DNA of 64,000 nucleotides from Psychrobacter sp. LV10R520-6 (GCF_900182925.1 NZ_LT900024.1:2542001-2606000), one strand, 5' to 3'. Shown: positions 27,236 through 36,550, counted from the stretch's first letter. Notes: generated from the letters alone by a model not told the origin. Program-made: numbers and translations.

Positions 27236-27982
27236 TCAACAATTACTTGCTGGTAATTGATGCGCAAATTTGGCACCAATTTTTGCCGTAATAAAACTAG
27301 CAATCGAAATACACAAAAAACCAGTAAAATGTACAAAGCCTATTGCCCCGTAAGGTAAGTTTTCTACATTTTTTCCAAACCATGCAAAACCTAGAGCGCC
27401 AGCCAGTGCAATCGGTAGACCACATACCGCTGCTGTACCTACTGACTGTTTCATTGGTAGCCCCGCCCAATTCAAAAATGGTACGGTCAAACTACCACCG
27501 CCAATACCAAAAATAGATGAGGCCAAACCTATGCTGGTACCAGCACCAAATTGAGTACTGGCAGACGGTGGTGGTTTACTGACTTGTTCTTTATTAGAAA
27601 TAAATAACATTTTAGCTGCAACTAACAATGCACCAACGCCGATAATGGCTTGCAATACCTTGCCATCAATCGATTCAGCAACGCCCGCCCCAATTAGACT
27701 ACCGATTATCAGACCAGGAGCCATACTACGCCAAACGCCCCAACGTACGCCGCCACGCTTATTATGTGCAGTAAGTGAACTGATTGAGGTTACGATAATT
27801 GTCGCTAAAGAAGTGCCAATAGCTAAATGTGTTATTACGTCAGGAGAGAAATCATAGGCGGTAAAGACCCACACTAAGATTGGTACAATAATCAGGCCTC
27901 CACCGACACCAAATAAGCCTGCAAATACTCCCGCGAATGCACCCGCAATAACAAACCACACATATAACATCGTTGGATTCAC
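27236..27982 (-). CDS. TauE/SafE-family permease, last gene of the malonate operon
   Basis: The 248 residues have about eight membrane spans in the two-fold TauE/SafE pattern; the repeated signature is AGLFGVGGGLIIVPIL near residue 22 and SSIFGIGGGSLTVPFLNW near residue 155. Members move sulfite, sulfoacetate, taurine-derived or other small organic anions. It starts 26 bp after the mdcH stop, on the same strand with no terminator between, so it is very likely transcribed with the mdc genes. A role in carboxylate movement (malonate or acetate) is inference. Start ATG 27982 gives a normal N-terminus. Confidence 0.88.
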   Translation of the reverse strand: MNPTMLYVWFVIAGAFAGVFAGLFGVGGGLIIVPILVWVFTAYDFSPDVITHLAIGTSLATIIVTSISSLTAHNKRGGVRWGVWRSMAPGLIIGSLIGAGVAESIDGKVLQAIIGVGALLVAAKMLFISNKEQVSKPPPSASTQFGAGTSIGLASSIFGIGGGSLTVPFLNWAGLPMKQSVGTAAVCGLPIALAGALGFAWFGKNVENLPYGAIGFVHFTGFLCISIASFITAKIGAKFAHQLPASNC

Positions 27983-28008
27983 CTTTTATTATGCTTTCAA
28001 CTAAAATT

Positions 28009-28929
28009 TTAGCTATTTTTTAGTATCCACTCTAGTAAACCATCTGAATTTCGGAAGTCATCCCAACTCCGACAAGGCAGATGAGGCATTAAATTATTTA
28101 TCATCTTAGATAAGGCATTGCCTGGACCTATTTCAATAATCATACTTGGTTGATATTCTTTAATATTTTCCATACACGCATACCAGTCTAGTGAATGATC
28201 AATTTGACTTGAGAGAATATGCAAACCTTGATTGGTATTATTATATTTTATGCCGTCAGTCGCACTGATAATAGGAATTTGCATCGCCGGTAACGTTATT
28301 GAATCGGTGTATTCACGAAATTTTTCTGCCGCTTTTTGCATCATTTTAGTATGTGAGGGGACGGACACTTTGAGCAGTTGAGTATTTCGCGCCCCTAGTG
28401 ATTGTGCTAATTTATCAGCCTGACTCAAGTTATCTGTATGTCCCCCTATAATAAATTGGTCTTCATTGATTTTAATGGATAAATAAGTATCAGTTTCTAG
28501 GAGTAGATTTTTCAGTTCCCTATTATGCAGTCCTTGTATGGCTAATAACCCACTAGATTCTGAGACTTCCTCTTCCATGAATTTAGCTCTATGATTAATT
28601 AGCGTTAATCCCGCTTCAAAATCTAATTGACTGCTATAGCAAAAAGCATTTATCTCTCCTAAAGAATATCCAGCAAAAGCGATTGGTTTTTCAATCAATT
28701 TACGAAGTTGTTGCCACCGATAATACTGCAAGGTATAAATAAAGGGTTGCGCGACTTTATTGTTGAATAACGTCTCGTTGTCAAAAGCATTGTCAAAATC
28801 GTTCGCGAATAGCTCCGGCAGCACAGTTTTTAGCAGTGACTGTTCATGTTCGCTGGTAACCTTCAATACTTCATCTATATGCCGTTGACTTTGTAAACCT
28901 TGTCCACTAAACAGGATTATTAAATTCAT
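28009..28929 (-). CDS. mdcH: Malonate decarboxylase epsilon subunit (malonyl-CoA:ACP transacylase)
   Basis: Charges the decarboxylase acyl-carrier protein by transferring malonyl from malonyl-CoA. FabD-type fold: LIILFSGQGLQ at the start, the nucleophile elbow IAFAGYSLGEINAF near residue 92, SVPSHTKMM with the catalytic His near 200, and EIGPGNALSKM near the end. I chose the ATG at 28929 (MNLIILFSGQG), since the longer frame to 28980 adds atypical residues. It overlaps mdcB by 23 bp, as in compact operons. 306 codons, usual length. Confidence 0.94.
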   Translation of the reverse strand: MNLIILFSGQGLQSQRHIDEVLKVTSEHEQSLLKTVLPELFANDFDNAFDNETLFNNKVAQPFIYTLQYYRWQQLRKLIEKPIAFAGYSLGEINAFCYSSQLDFEAGLTLINHRAKFMEEEVSESSGLLAIQGLHNRELKNLLLETDTYLSIKINEDQFIIGGHTDNLSQADKLAQSLGARNTQLLKVSVPSHTKMMQKAAEKFREYTDSITLPAMQIPIISATDGIKYNNTNQGLHILSSQIDHSLDWYACMENIKEYQPSMIIEIGPGNALSKMINNLMPHLPCRSWDDFRNSDGLLEWILKNS

Positions 28930-29794
28930 TTTCAACCTTATAAAAGAAAATCGTAACCGCCAGCAAATCCGCACTACCACCAGGGCTGAGATTACGGTGA
29001 ATGAAATATTGATTAACCATACTTACTGCTTGACGCCAATTTGGTTGATGGACGCCCCCTGCCTGTAAAAACTGTTTTGCCACCATTTGGGCATCCGTTA
29101 AATCTGTCATACCGCCGCGCCAAACAAGGTTAGTGTCTGATAATGCAGATATCAAAGTCATTAAAGTTTGCATGGCTGCTTTTTCAAAATCTTGGGTACG
29201 ATAAAAAGTATCATAAAAACAAGGCAAGGCTATGTTCTGAATGATTTGGAAACCATTAGAAACCATTTCAATTGCCCCAGTTACGCCATATTTTTTATAC
29301 ATTTGCTGCCCATGACTGTCTGCTTTGCGTTCAAGACTATGCGTTAAGTCATACTGCCAGCTATGGACGATTTGTGCACAAATATTTTGAGTAGTTAATG
29401 GCTCATTATTTTGTAAACATTTACCGATCGCCGCACTTGCAAAACCTAAGTTAAATATAGCCCCTTTATGAGTATTAATATTATTAGTGGCTTTACGCAT
29501 TTTTACTTCTTGGTAAATGCCCTTATTTTTTAAATCATCGAACGGTCTATTTTCGTAGCCGAATTCGCTTAGCGTGGCAAAATACTCTCTCAAAGAAGTG
29601 ATACTCGCCATAAAAGTATCGTAATTCATATCTGAGTGGCTACCGTTGCCTGAAGGACAAACCAGTCCCGGTTTATTCTCAAGATTTAATTCATCATATA
29701 AAGCATCAAGTGCGAAATCATCGATTTGCTGCCAAATAGCTTGTTTAGAAGATAAGGTTTCATTGGTAGGTTCTAAGAAAGTATTCACACTCAT
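28907..29794 (-). CDS. mdcB: Triphosphoribosyl-dephospho-CoA synthase
   Basis: Makes 2'-(5''-triphosphoribosyl)-3'-dephospho-CoA, precursor of the prosthetic group of the malonate decarboxylase ACP (CitG/MdcB family). Signatures are LENKPGLVCPSGNGSHSDM, then TLREYFATLSEFGY-like helical segments, INTHKGAIFNLGF, and GVTGAIEMVSNGF, with the C-terminal LSPGGSADLLAVTIF. The 295 residues match family length. Overlaps mdcG upstream by 35 bp and mdcH downstream by 23 bp. Confidence 0.94.
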   Translation of the reverse strand: MSVNTFLEPTNETLSSKQAIWQQIDDFALDALYDELNLENKPGLVCPSGNGSHSDMNYDTFMASITSLREYFATLSEFGYENRPFDDLKNKGIYQEVKMRKATNNINTHKGAIFNLGFASAAIGKCLQNNEPLTTQNICAQIVHSWQYDLTHSLERKADSHGQQMYKKYGVTGAIEMVSNGFQIIQNIALPCFYDTFYRTQDFEKAAMQTLMTLISALSDTNLVWRGGMTDLTDAQMVAKQFLQAGGVHQPNWRQAVSMVNQYFIHRNLSPGGSADLLAVTIFFYKVENEFNNPV

Positions 29795-30449
29795 AGGTAT
29801 TCCATCCTAGTAATACATCTATTGTTTGCAGCTCAACCTCATAAATCGTTTTGACTACCACGGTCGGTATATCAGATATCAAGGCGTGGATTAGCTCATT
29901 AAACGACACATCGTTATGGCTATTTAATCTGACTTCCCCATCAATTCTTAAATCGACTTTAGACTTGGCAAACTGCTTAAAAGCCTCAATCTCTACCAAT
30001 ATCTTTGCTAGCATATTCATATTATTGACTACTATTAGAATATCTAAGTCTGAAGTAGGATTTACAAAAGGCAAATTGGTAAAATACTGATTAGCAAAGG
30101 AGCCATAGGCATAGACGTCAGCACTTAAATCATGGCATTGATTGACAAAGTATTGAGTCTGTTGTTGAATATCCTTCGGTAGTCTGGGGACTAAACGCTC
30201 AAGTGCTAAAGGCAAAGTGATAACCTTCGGAGGAGTAGATAACTGTAGTGCCAGCCTATATTTACAGTTATTTTCGATATGACTCGTCGCTACTTTTGAT
30301 AAGTGCTGAGTACTTTGTCGGCAGACTGTGAAGGGCTGTTGAGCCACAATCATGTTATCAACAGCTTGAATAACAAATAAGGGTAGAGAAGCATTTAACA
30401 TCGTAAATGCTTCTTCTGGTTGTAAGTAGACTAAATCATGACGATGCAT
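29760..30449 (-). CDS. mdcG: Phosphoribosyl-dephospho-CoA transferase
   Basis: Transfers the phosphoribosyl-dephospho-CoA group to the MdcC serine; nucleotidyltransferase fold. The motif DVYAYGSFANQYFTNLPFVN followed by TSDLDILIVV carries the GS and DxD residues typical of the family. I chose ATG 30449 (MHRHDLVYL) because AGGTGA sits 7 nt upstream; a GTG at 30458 would add three residues. 229 codons. About 90 bp separate it from mdcE, the only sizeable gap in the operon; that gap holds two AGATCTATCAATA direct repeats. Confidence 0.92.
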   Translation of the reverse strand: MHRHDLVYLQPEEAFTMLNASLPLFVIQAVDNMIVAQQPFTVCRQSTQHLSKVATSHIENNCKYRLALQLSTPPKVITLPLALERLVPRLPKDIQQQTQYFVNQCHDLSADVYAYGSFANQYFTNLPFVNPTSDLDILIVVNNMNMLAKILVEIEAFKQFAKSKVDLRIDGEVRLNSHNDVSFNELIHALISDIPTVVVKTIYEVELQTIDVLLGWNTYECEYFLRTYQ

Positions 30450-30539
30450 GCAAATCACCTATCTGTCTATATTAGTAACAGATCTATCAATAAAAGATCT
30501 ATCAATATTAATAAAAAACCTCTCAATAAAAAGCTAGAT

Positions 30540-31256
30540 TTAAGTGCTTAGAACCGCCTCTACAATCTCATTGCATAGCAAACGACCGTCTCTTTTTTTA
30601 GCAACATCGCGACGATTATCTGTCAAAAAATCATCAAGATGGCTTTGTTGTGACTCAATCGCATTTGCTACCAGATGTTCGTCAAGCTCTACCCATATGT
30701 CATCAACCGCACCCATTTTATAAAAATTCTTGACACCGGGGGCAAAAATTGATGACGTCTGTGATAAAGATTGCAGCTTCTCTAGCGGTATCTTAGTGAC
30801 CCTTGACATGGCATTTAAATCCATGACTTTGACTTGGCTGGATTGGAGCGCAAATATCTGATTGGCCATAAGGCCGTAAGATAAGAATCCACCACTCACC
30901 GCTTCACCCAAAATAATAGCCAAATTAGGGTGCTCGCTACGTCTCAGTAAATCGACACAAGCGGCCAAATGAGCAAAGGTTCTATTCAAACATAACAGCT
31001 CATCGGCTCGAGACGAATCCTGTCCTTGGGTATCCACTATAAAAACAATCGGAGTTTTTTTACCTTGGGCGATGACCTTTAAGACTTCATTGGCGAGGGT
31101 CATTGCAATAGCATGATTAATGGCAGCGGAATCGACCGTGCCTATAATTTCGACCCTACCCATTTTCGTTTCTGCACTGCCTCGTATGACCCAGTTATCA
31201 ATATGATACTCAAGTTGATTGGGAAATAATTCTGCTAAAATAGTTTGTGTTTGCAT
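30540..31256 (-). CDS. mdcE: Malonate decarboxylase gamma subunit
   Basis: Half of the carboxyltransferase-like decarboxylase unit that decarboxylates malonyl-ACP to acetyl-ACP. Crotonase/ClpP-type fold: VFIVDTQGQDSSRADELL, the oxyanion-type block LAIILGEAVSGGFLSYGLMANQ (written here as a single stretch of the fold region near residue 110), and VMDLNAMSRVTKIPLEKLQ. 238 residues. It starts 4 bp after mdcD ends, the tight coupling usual for a complex of paired subunits. Confidence 0.93.
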   Translation of the reverse strand: MQTQTILAELFPNQLEYHIDNWVIRGSAETKMGRVEIIGTVDSAAINHAIAMTLANEVLKVIAQGKKTPIVFIVDTQGQDSSRADELLCLNRTFAHLAACVDLLRRSEHPNLAIILGEAVSGGFLSYGLMANQIFALQSSQVKVMDLNAMSRVTKIPLEKLQSLSQTSSIFAPGVKNFYKMGAVDDIWVELDEHLVANAIESQQSHLDDFLTDNRRDVAKKRDGRLLCNEIVEAVLST

Positions 31257-31260
31257 GATA

Positions 31261-32157
31261 TTATCCTTTTTTAATCGCTTTAACCTGTTCAGCGCTAAGC
31301 ATAGAAATAGAATCAGGATCTTTTATGTTCATGGCTTGCCAAATTGATAAGCTGTCTTTTTCGCCAAACCATTGATCATACTGTTGTTGCAAGCCGTCTT
31401 GCTGTTGCTGTAAATAATTCAAATCTAAATTATCGACTGGTAGCTGCAATGCAGCAACGATTTCTTGAGTAATGTCATCAACATCATCTTCGACTAACAC
31501 TTGAACATGACCGAGCAAATAGCGAGTTTTACCACCTGTCACTCGCCAGACTAACGCTCTATCTTTAGAATCAAACTCTTCAACGCCTTTGAGTGTTTCA
31601 ATAACTTCGGGGCCTGAAAGCGCCAAACGACCTTCTTCTGTCATAATAATATGTGTGCTCAAACAAGCACTGATACCCATGCCACCAAATGCCCCATTTG
31701 TACCACCAATAACGGTAATAATCGGTATGCCGGCATTACGTACTTTTAGCATCGCCCGCATAATTTCAGAAATGGTAATTAAACCGGCATTGGCTTCATG
31801 CAAACGTACGCCACCTGAATCCACAAAAAACACAATGGCTTTCGGTTTTTCTTCTATGGCTTTGAGTAAAATACCAACGATTTTTGCGCCATGCATTTCA
31901 CCCACAGCGCCACCCATAAACCGACCTTCTTGAGCGATAATGTAGACAAAATCATCCTTAATGGTTGCCTTACCAATAATCACTCCATCATCAAAACTGC
32001 CTGTAATGTCTAACGAGGCCAGGTTCGGGCTAGTGGGAATACTGCCCGGTTTAAGAATTTCCACAAAGCTATTCTTGTCCACAATACTGGCTATTCGATT
32101 GCGAGCAGTCTTTTCATAAAAACTCTTTTGAATGTATGAATTATTCATGTGCTTCAC
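31261..32157 (-). CDS. mdcD: Malonate decarboxylase beta subunit
   Basis: Partner of MdcE in the malonyl-ACP decarboxylase. Carboxyltransferase-beta-like fold with FYEKTARNRIASIVDKNSF, VYIIAQEGRFMGGAVGEMHG, IVFFVDSGGVRLHEANAGL and VIGGTNGAFGGMGISACL. The 298 residues match family length. The ATG at 32157 overlaps mdcC by 17 bp; ATG 32148 (MNNSYIQ) is equally possible and would overlap by 8 bp. Confidence 0.94.
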   Translation of the reverse strand: MKHMNNSYIQKSFYEKTARNRIASIVDKNSFVEILKPGSIPTSPNLASLDITGSFDDGVIIGKATIKDDFVYIIAQEGRFMGGAVGEMHGAKIVGILLKAIEEKPKAIVFFVDSGGVRLHEANAGLITISEIMRAMLKVRNAGIPIITVIGGTNGAFGGMGISACLSTHIIMTEEGRLALSGPEVIETLKGVEEFDSKDRALVWRVTGGKTRYLLGHVQVLVEDDVDDITQEIVAALQLPVDNLDLNYLQQQQDGLQQQYDQWFGEKDSLSIWQAMNIKDPDSISMLSAEQVKAIKKG

Positions 32158-32458
32158 CTTCTAAGATGTCGATCGCTTGGCTTAGGCGCAAACTCACTAC
32201 GGCAGGTGTGGCACCCATATCGTTAATATCAAACTGTAGGCCACCTACTGCATAACGATCAACAAATTCTTGTATAACCGCTTCCCAAATGTGATCAAAG
32301 CCAGTCACTGACGTATTGATAACAAATTTGCTATGTTCGCTATCGGTTAGAGAAGAGACCAATATCTCTAGATTGCCCGAACCGACCACGCCACAAATGA
32401 CTTCTTTCATCGTCACATCGACTGGTTGTGAAGTAAATTTAAAATTAAGTATGTTCAT
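32141..32458 (-). CDS. mdcC: Malonate decarboxylase acyl-carrier protein (delta subunit)
   Basis: Carries the phosphoribosyl-dephospho-CoA prosthetic group. The N-terminal half has MTMKE-like MKEVICGVVGSGNLEILV, in which the Ser of VGSG (residue 27) matches the family's modified serine; the C-terminus is typical (DINDMGATPAVVSLRLSQA). I chose ATG 32458, giving 105 residues and a 22-bp gap to mdcA; the open frame to 32512 would overlap mdcA and exceed family length. Confidence 0.94.
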   Translation of the reverse strand: MNILNFKFTSQPVDVTMKEVICGVVGSGNLEILVSSLTDSEHSKFVINTSVTGFDHIWEAVIQEFVDRYAVGGLQFDINDMGATPAVVSLRLSQAIDILEGEAHE

Positions 32459-32480
32459 GGTTATATCCTTAGCAGTATTT

Positions 32481-34136
32481 TTACCAGTTTCTAAAACGAC
32501 TTGGGGGAGCATAAGTGCCGTTCGACCATCTGACTAAATCTTTAACAGATTTTGCCGCCAATAAGTCTCTGTTGGCTTTTGAGATGTCTATGCCAAGATC
32601 CTCTGGCCGCTGGATAATCTTGCGTTGACGCAACTCTTTGACCTTTTCATGATCGCGCTGCATACCAATAGATGTGTAGCCTGCTACGCCGCGAATGGCT
32701 TGCTCTCTTTCTTCTGGAGTGCGGCATAACAATAAATTAGCGATACCCTCTTCGGTGACAATGTGCGTCACATCTTCGCCATATATCATAATAGGGGGAA
32801 AATCACTACCCATTTTTTCTTGTAGTTGCCACGCATCAAGCTCTTCAACGAAGACAGAGTTCATATTTTCGCGAAAGGTTTCTACCAACTGCACTACTAA
32901 CTTACGACCTTTAATGACTCGCCCATCTGTCGCTTCTTTACCTGCTTTTAGATAGCCGTAGCTCGAATGTCGACGTCCATGGGGGTCTGAACCCATATTT
33001 GGCGCACCACCAAATCCAGCAATGCGATCTACAGTCGCGGTTGAGCTATTACCTTGCAAGTCAATTTGCAAGGTTGAACCAATGAATAAATCACAGGCGT
33101 ACAATCCTGCCGTTTGACTAAACGCCCGATTAGAGCGCATATTGCCATCACTGCCCGTAAAGAATACATCAGGGCGCTCTTTAATATAGTCATCCATCCC
33201 CACTTCTGAACCAAAGCTATGGATACTTTCAACGAAGCCACTTTCGATAGCCGGTATCATAGTAGGATGAGGATTAAGTGCCCAGTTCGTACATATCTTA
33301 CCTTTCAGGTTTAATTCTTCTCCATAGGTTGGTAATAACAGTTCAATTGCGGCGGTATTAAAGCCAATACCATGATTCAGACGCTTAATTTGATAGGGCG
33401 CATAAATACCTTTAATAACCATCATAGCCATCAATATTTGTACGTCAGTAATCTGAGCGGGGTCACGAGTGAACAGAGGCTCAATATAATTGGGCTTAGG
33501 CGCAACAATAAAAAAGTCTACCCAATCTGCAGGAATATCTACTCGAGGAACGTTATCTACTAACTCATTCACTTGCGCGATGACAATACCGCTTTTAAAT
33601 GCCGTCGCTTCTACAATAGCTGGCGTATCTTCTGTGTTTGGTCCTGTATATAGATTGCCATTAGCATCTGCAGAATGTGCGGTAATTAAACAGACATTTG
33701 GCGTTAAATCAATAAAATATCTACCATATAACTCTAGGTAAGTATGAATTGAGCCAATATGAATTTTTTGTTGTTGAACCAGATTAGCTAATCTTAAAGC
33801 TTGAGGGCCAGAAAAGGAAAAGTCCACTTTACTGGCAATACCTTTTTCAAATATATCAATATGGCTGGGCAGCGCTAATACTGATTGCAGAATATGCAGA
33901 TCATTCAGTACTTCAGGATTGCACTGAGATAGACATTCAGATAAAAAATCAGCTTGTTTTTGATTGTTACCTTCTATGCAGACTTTATCCTCACAGACAA
34001 TTACTGTTTCAAGTAACTCAATCGCTCTATCATTTGGGACTAATTTATCTAACCCTTTAGCTTTTGCGGCATTCAGTTTTGTAAGCCGTCTAGTTTTCTG
34101 TGTATTCCATACTTTTTTGCCAGTATTCGCTTTCAT
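32481..34136 (-). CDS. mdcA: Malonate decarboxylase alpha subunit (acetyl-ACP:malonate ACP-transferase)
   Basis: Exchanges acetyl for malonyl on the ACP, the first half-reaction of malonate decarboxylation. CoA-transferase-like protein of 551 residues; visible family blocks include WNTQKTRRLTKLNAAKAKG at the start, AHSADANGNLYTGPNTEDTP, SFGSEVGMDDYIKERPDVFF, and FGGAPNMGSDPHGRRHSSYG. C-terminus ends NGTYAPPSRFRNW as usual. It follows madM by 21 bp. With mdcC, D and E it completes the enzyme. Confidence 0.97.
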   Translation of the reverse strand: MKANTGKKVWNTQKTRRLTKLNAAKAKGLDKLVPNDRAIELLETVIVCEDKVCIEGNNQKQADFLSECLSQCNPEVLNDLHILQSVLALPSHIDIFEKGIASKVDFSFSGPQALRLANLVQQQKIHIGSIHTYLELYGRYFIDLTPNVCLITAHSADANGNLYTGPNTEDTPAIVEATAFKSGIVIAQVNELVDNVPRVDIPADWVDFFIVAPKPNYIEPLFTRDPAQITDVQILMAMMVIKGIYAPYQIKRLNHGIGFNTAAIELLLPTYGEELNLKGKICTNWALNPHPTMIPAIESGFVESIHSFGSEVGMDDYIKERPDVFFTGSDGNMRSNRAFSQTAGLYACDLFIGSTLQIDLQGNSSTATVDRIAGFGGAPNMGSDPHGRRHSSYGYLKAGKEATDGRVIKGRKLVVQLVETFRENMNSVFVEELDAWQLQEKMGSDFPPIMIYGEDVTHIVTEEGIANLLLCRTPEEREQAIRGVAGYTSIGMQRDHEKVKELRQRKIIQRPEDLGIDISKANRDLLAAKSVKDLVRWSNGTYAPPSRFRNW

Positions 34137-34157
34137 AAGATTTCCTTTATCTGCTTA

Positions 34158-34916
34158 TCAAAAAAAGACATTTAGAGTCAAGAAAAATATAGATGGCGCT
34201 AATAAAGCTCCTAACCCTGTATAGAAAGTGGCTACCAATGCTCCATATGGAACCAGTCTTACATCGGTACCTGCCAATCCAGCTGCTACGCCACTAGTCG
34301 TACCCACTAGACCACCAAAAATCATGGCTGAACGTGGACTTCTAAGATGCATAAATTTGGCAAGTAGAGGTGTGGAAACCATGAAAAACACTGATTTAAT
34401 CAAACCTATTGCAATTGATAAAGCAATTACCTCAGAGCTTGCCCCAACGGCAGTACCTGTAATAGGCCCCACAATATAGGTCATTGCCCCTGCACCAATG
34501 GTGGTCATAGAGACAGCATCTTTATAGCCTAATGTCCATGCAACACCCGCCCCTACCACAAATGGTATGAAGCAACCCAGTAACAAGGCAATAATACCAA
34601 TTTTCCCAGCACGTTTTATTTCTTTAACGTCTACCTCAAAGGCAGTCGATGAAATTGCAAGATCCCGAAGCATTGATCCGCCTAAAAGAGTAAATCCCGA
34701 AAATAGTTCTATATCAGAAATACCCTCGCTGCCATTTGTATATAGACCTGCAAAATAGGCAGCAATCAAACCAAGTGTGATAGCAATTGCGGATGATTGT
34801 AGTTTGTTATTAGTTAGATACTTGGATAGTATTTGAGAGAAAAGCATCACAAGACCTGTTACTGCAATGGCAGTCACAAAGGCATTTTTAGTGAGCGTCT
34901 GTATAATTAAGTCCAT
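34158..34916 (-). CDS. madM: Malonate transporter, MadM subunit
   Basis: Integral membrane subunit of the two-part Na+/malonate symporter MadLM (called mdcM in Acinetobacter). The 252 residues hold about eight spans; family blocks are FSGFTLLGGSMLRDLAISSTAFEVD, GAGAMTYIVGPITGTAVGASS and GGLVGTTSGVAAGLAGTD, given here in order along the protein. It lies between madL (72 bp upstream) and mdcA, as in the Acinetobacter operon. Confidence 0.93.
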   Translation of the reverse strand: MDLIIQTLTKNAFVTAIAVTGLVMLFSQILSKYLTNNKLQSSAIAITLGLIAAYFAGLYTNGSEGISDIELFSGFTLLGGSMLRDLAISSTAFEVDVKEIKRAGKIGIIALLLGCFIPFVVGAGVAWTLGYKDAVSMTTIGAGAMTYIVGPITGTAVGASSEVIALSIAIGLIKSVFFMVSTPLLAKFMHLRSPRSAMIFGGLVGTTSGVAAGLAGTDVRLVPYGALVATFYTGLGALLAPSIFFLTLNVFF

Positions 34917-34988
34917 TTAATTACTCCATTTCGCGATTGAATTAGTGGTGTCGGTTCTCATATATCATTAATAATATTGATGAAACAC

Positions 34989-35393
34989 TCATAATTGGTC
35001 ACGAGGCTCTTCAGTATCATCCCAGGTAAAAGTATCGTAATCATTATCCATACTGTTGAGCCAACGTACGACAAAGACAGTTGCAGTAAGCGCAATAACA
35101 GAGACAACAGCTGCTACCATTCCACCAGATAGTGCAGCGACTACGTTTTGTCCTGCAGCCATAGCAACAACGATAGGGATATACATACCTGCCCAGTATA
35201 GAACACCAAACTGGGTAGACTTAGGGAGATAGCCTTTTTTAGCAAGCAGTTCTTTACCAACAATTAGTAGAATCATTGCGATAGCTACACCACCGATATT
35301 GGCTTCAACACCTAATATTTTTCCTAACAGTCCACCGAGGAAAACCCCGAGCAAATAACTAACTGCTAATAAAGCAGTACCATATATGATCAT
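34989..35393 (-). CDS. madL: Malonate transporter, MadL subunit
   Basis: Small subunit of the MadLM malonate importer; 134 residues with four membrane spans (IIYGTALLAVSYLLGVFLGG, then about 37-55, 68-90 and 95-110) and an acidic C-terminal tail. First gene of the operon, so the promoter must lie in the 233-bp spacer toward the GntR gene. The order L-M-A-C-D-E-G-B-H matches the Acinetobacter mdc operon as I recall it. Confidence 0.92.
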   Translation of the reverse strand: MIIYGTALLAVSYLLGVFLGGLLGKILGVEANIGGVAIAMILLIVGKELLAKKGYLPKSTQFGVLYWAGMYIPIVVAMAAGQNVVAALSGGMVAAVVSVIALTATVFVVRWLNSMDNDYDTFTWDDTEEPRDQL

Positions 35394-35566
35394 AATAACC
35401 TTCCTTGATTATAGTTAAATTCCCTTTAATGACGCCTGATTTAGCAAGGAAACTCAGTGTTATTTATCTTTTTTAATACCTCAGTACTACATCGCCTATA
35501 ATAGAAATCCTGTCTTTTAGAGCGATGCTATTACCTAGTTATTTGATATAATATAAATCAATTGTT

Positions 35567-35590
35567 TGTAAAGCGCAATACAATTGTATT
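35567..35590. promoter_or_regulatory. Candidate malonate operon promoter and operator
   Basis: A perfect 14-bp palindrome AATACAATTGTATT (35577-35590) lies next to a leftward TTTACA box (complement of 35567-35572), from which TATA-type boxes follow about 16 bp further left. It resembles the ATTGTATACAAT operator that I recall for Acinetobacter MdcY. Boxes chosen by eye. Confidence 0.55.
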
Positions 35591-35603
35591 TATTAAACAT
35601 GTA

Positions 35604-35617
35604 TTTTGTATACAAAA
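35604..35617. promoter_or_regulatory. Candidate GntR operator overlapping the regulator's ribosome-binding site
   Basis: The perfect 14-bp palindrome TTTTGTATACAAAA contains the half-sites TTGTA/TACAA. It lies 9 bp before the regulator's ATG, and the Shine-Dalgarno AAAAGG (35614-35619) overlaps it, a good position for autorepression. Confidence 0.65.
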
Positions 35618-35626
35618 GGCCTATTT

Positions 35627-36304
35627 ATGAGTTTAATCGATGATCTACCCTTATCTTTGCAGATTAGCAAAAAAATAGAAGATGATATTATTTATGGTCG
35701 ACTACGGCCTGGTACAAAACTTGATGAAGTAACACTTTGTGAAAAATATGGAGTATCAAGGACACCGATCCGAGAAGCGCTAAAGCTTTTATCGTCTGAA
35801 GGTTTGGTAGAAATTCGACCTCGTAGGGGCGCAATAATACCTACTTTAAATATTGTAAAGCTGTGTGAGATGTTTGAGGTGATGGCAGAACTTGAGGGAA
35901 TGTGCGGTAGATTAGCTGCTAGAAGAATCAATAAGGAGGAAAAAGTTGAGTTGTTATTTTTACATAATGAATGTAAAAAACACCTCTCTGAAGATAATCC
36001 AGAAAATTATTATGAAGCTAATAGGAAATTTCATTTTTTCCTCTATCAACTCAGCCACAATAGTTTTTTGATAGAGCAATCAATCAATTTACATAATCGA
36101 TTACATCCGTATAGACGCCTTCAGCTACGAGTAAGTAGTAGGATGCAACATTCTTTTGAAGAACATCAAGCCATCGTTGATGCAATTACGAATGCTGATG
36201 AATGTTTGGCTGAGAGTTTATTGAAAGGACATGTATCAGTACAAGGACAAAAGTTCACAGACTTGATTGCAACAATGAATCCTGATGATAATATACAAGA
36301 CTAG
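35627..36304 (+). CDS. mdcY: GntR-family (FadR/VanR-type) regulator of the malonate operon, MdcY-like
   Basis: The 225 residues have an N-terminal winged helix (LQISKKIEDDIIYGRLRPGT, then CEKYGVSRTPIREALKLLSSEG) and an all-helical FCD ligand domain with conserved metal-type His residues (NRKFHFFLYQLSHN, EEHQAIVDAI). I chose ATG 35627 (MSLIDDLPLSLQ), with AAAAGG upstream; the longer frame from TTG 35606 would read through the operator. Divergent from madL, matching Acinetobacter, in which MdcY represses mdc genes until malonate is present. Symbol assigned by context. Confidence 0.87.
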   Translation: MSLIDDLPLSLQISKKIEDDIIYGRLRPGTKLDEVTLCEKYGVSRTPIREALKLLSSEGLVEIRPRRGAIIPTLNIVKLCEMFEVMAELEGMCGRLAARRINKEEKVELLFLHNECKKHLSEDNPENYYEANRKFHFFLYQLSHNSFLIEQSINLHNRLHPYRRLQLRVSSRMQHSFEEHQAIVDAITNADECLAESLLKGHVSVQGQKFTDLIATMNPDDNIQD

Positions 36305-36550
36305 TAGAATAGATTGCCCTAAAACAAGTATTTTTGGTTACTCTCATAATCTATTAGAAACCTTAGAGTAAATATTTAAAAAGTCATGCGTTTAGTGCTG
36401 TTCAGAAAGCACTTTTCATTTAATCAGCTTATATTAAGTCAGTAACTGAGTTATCAAAATGTGTTCGGTGCGCTATACAGTGATGTATGCTTAAAAAACC
36501 GTTGACTTCAATTTGGTAAACTAAGGATACAAACAAACGTTTGCCATAAC

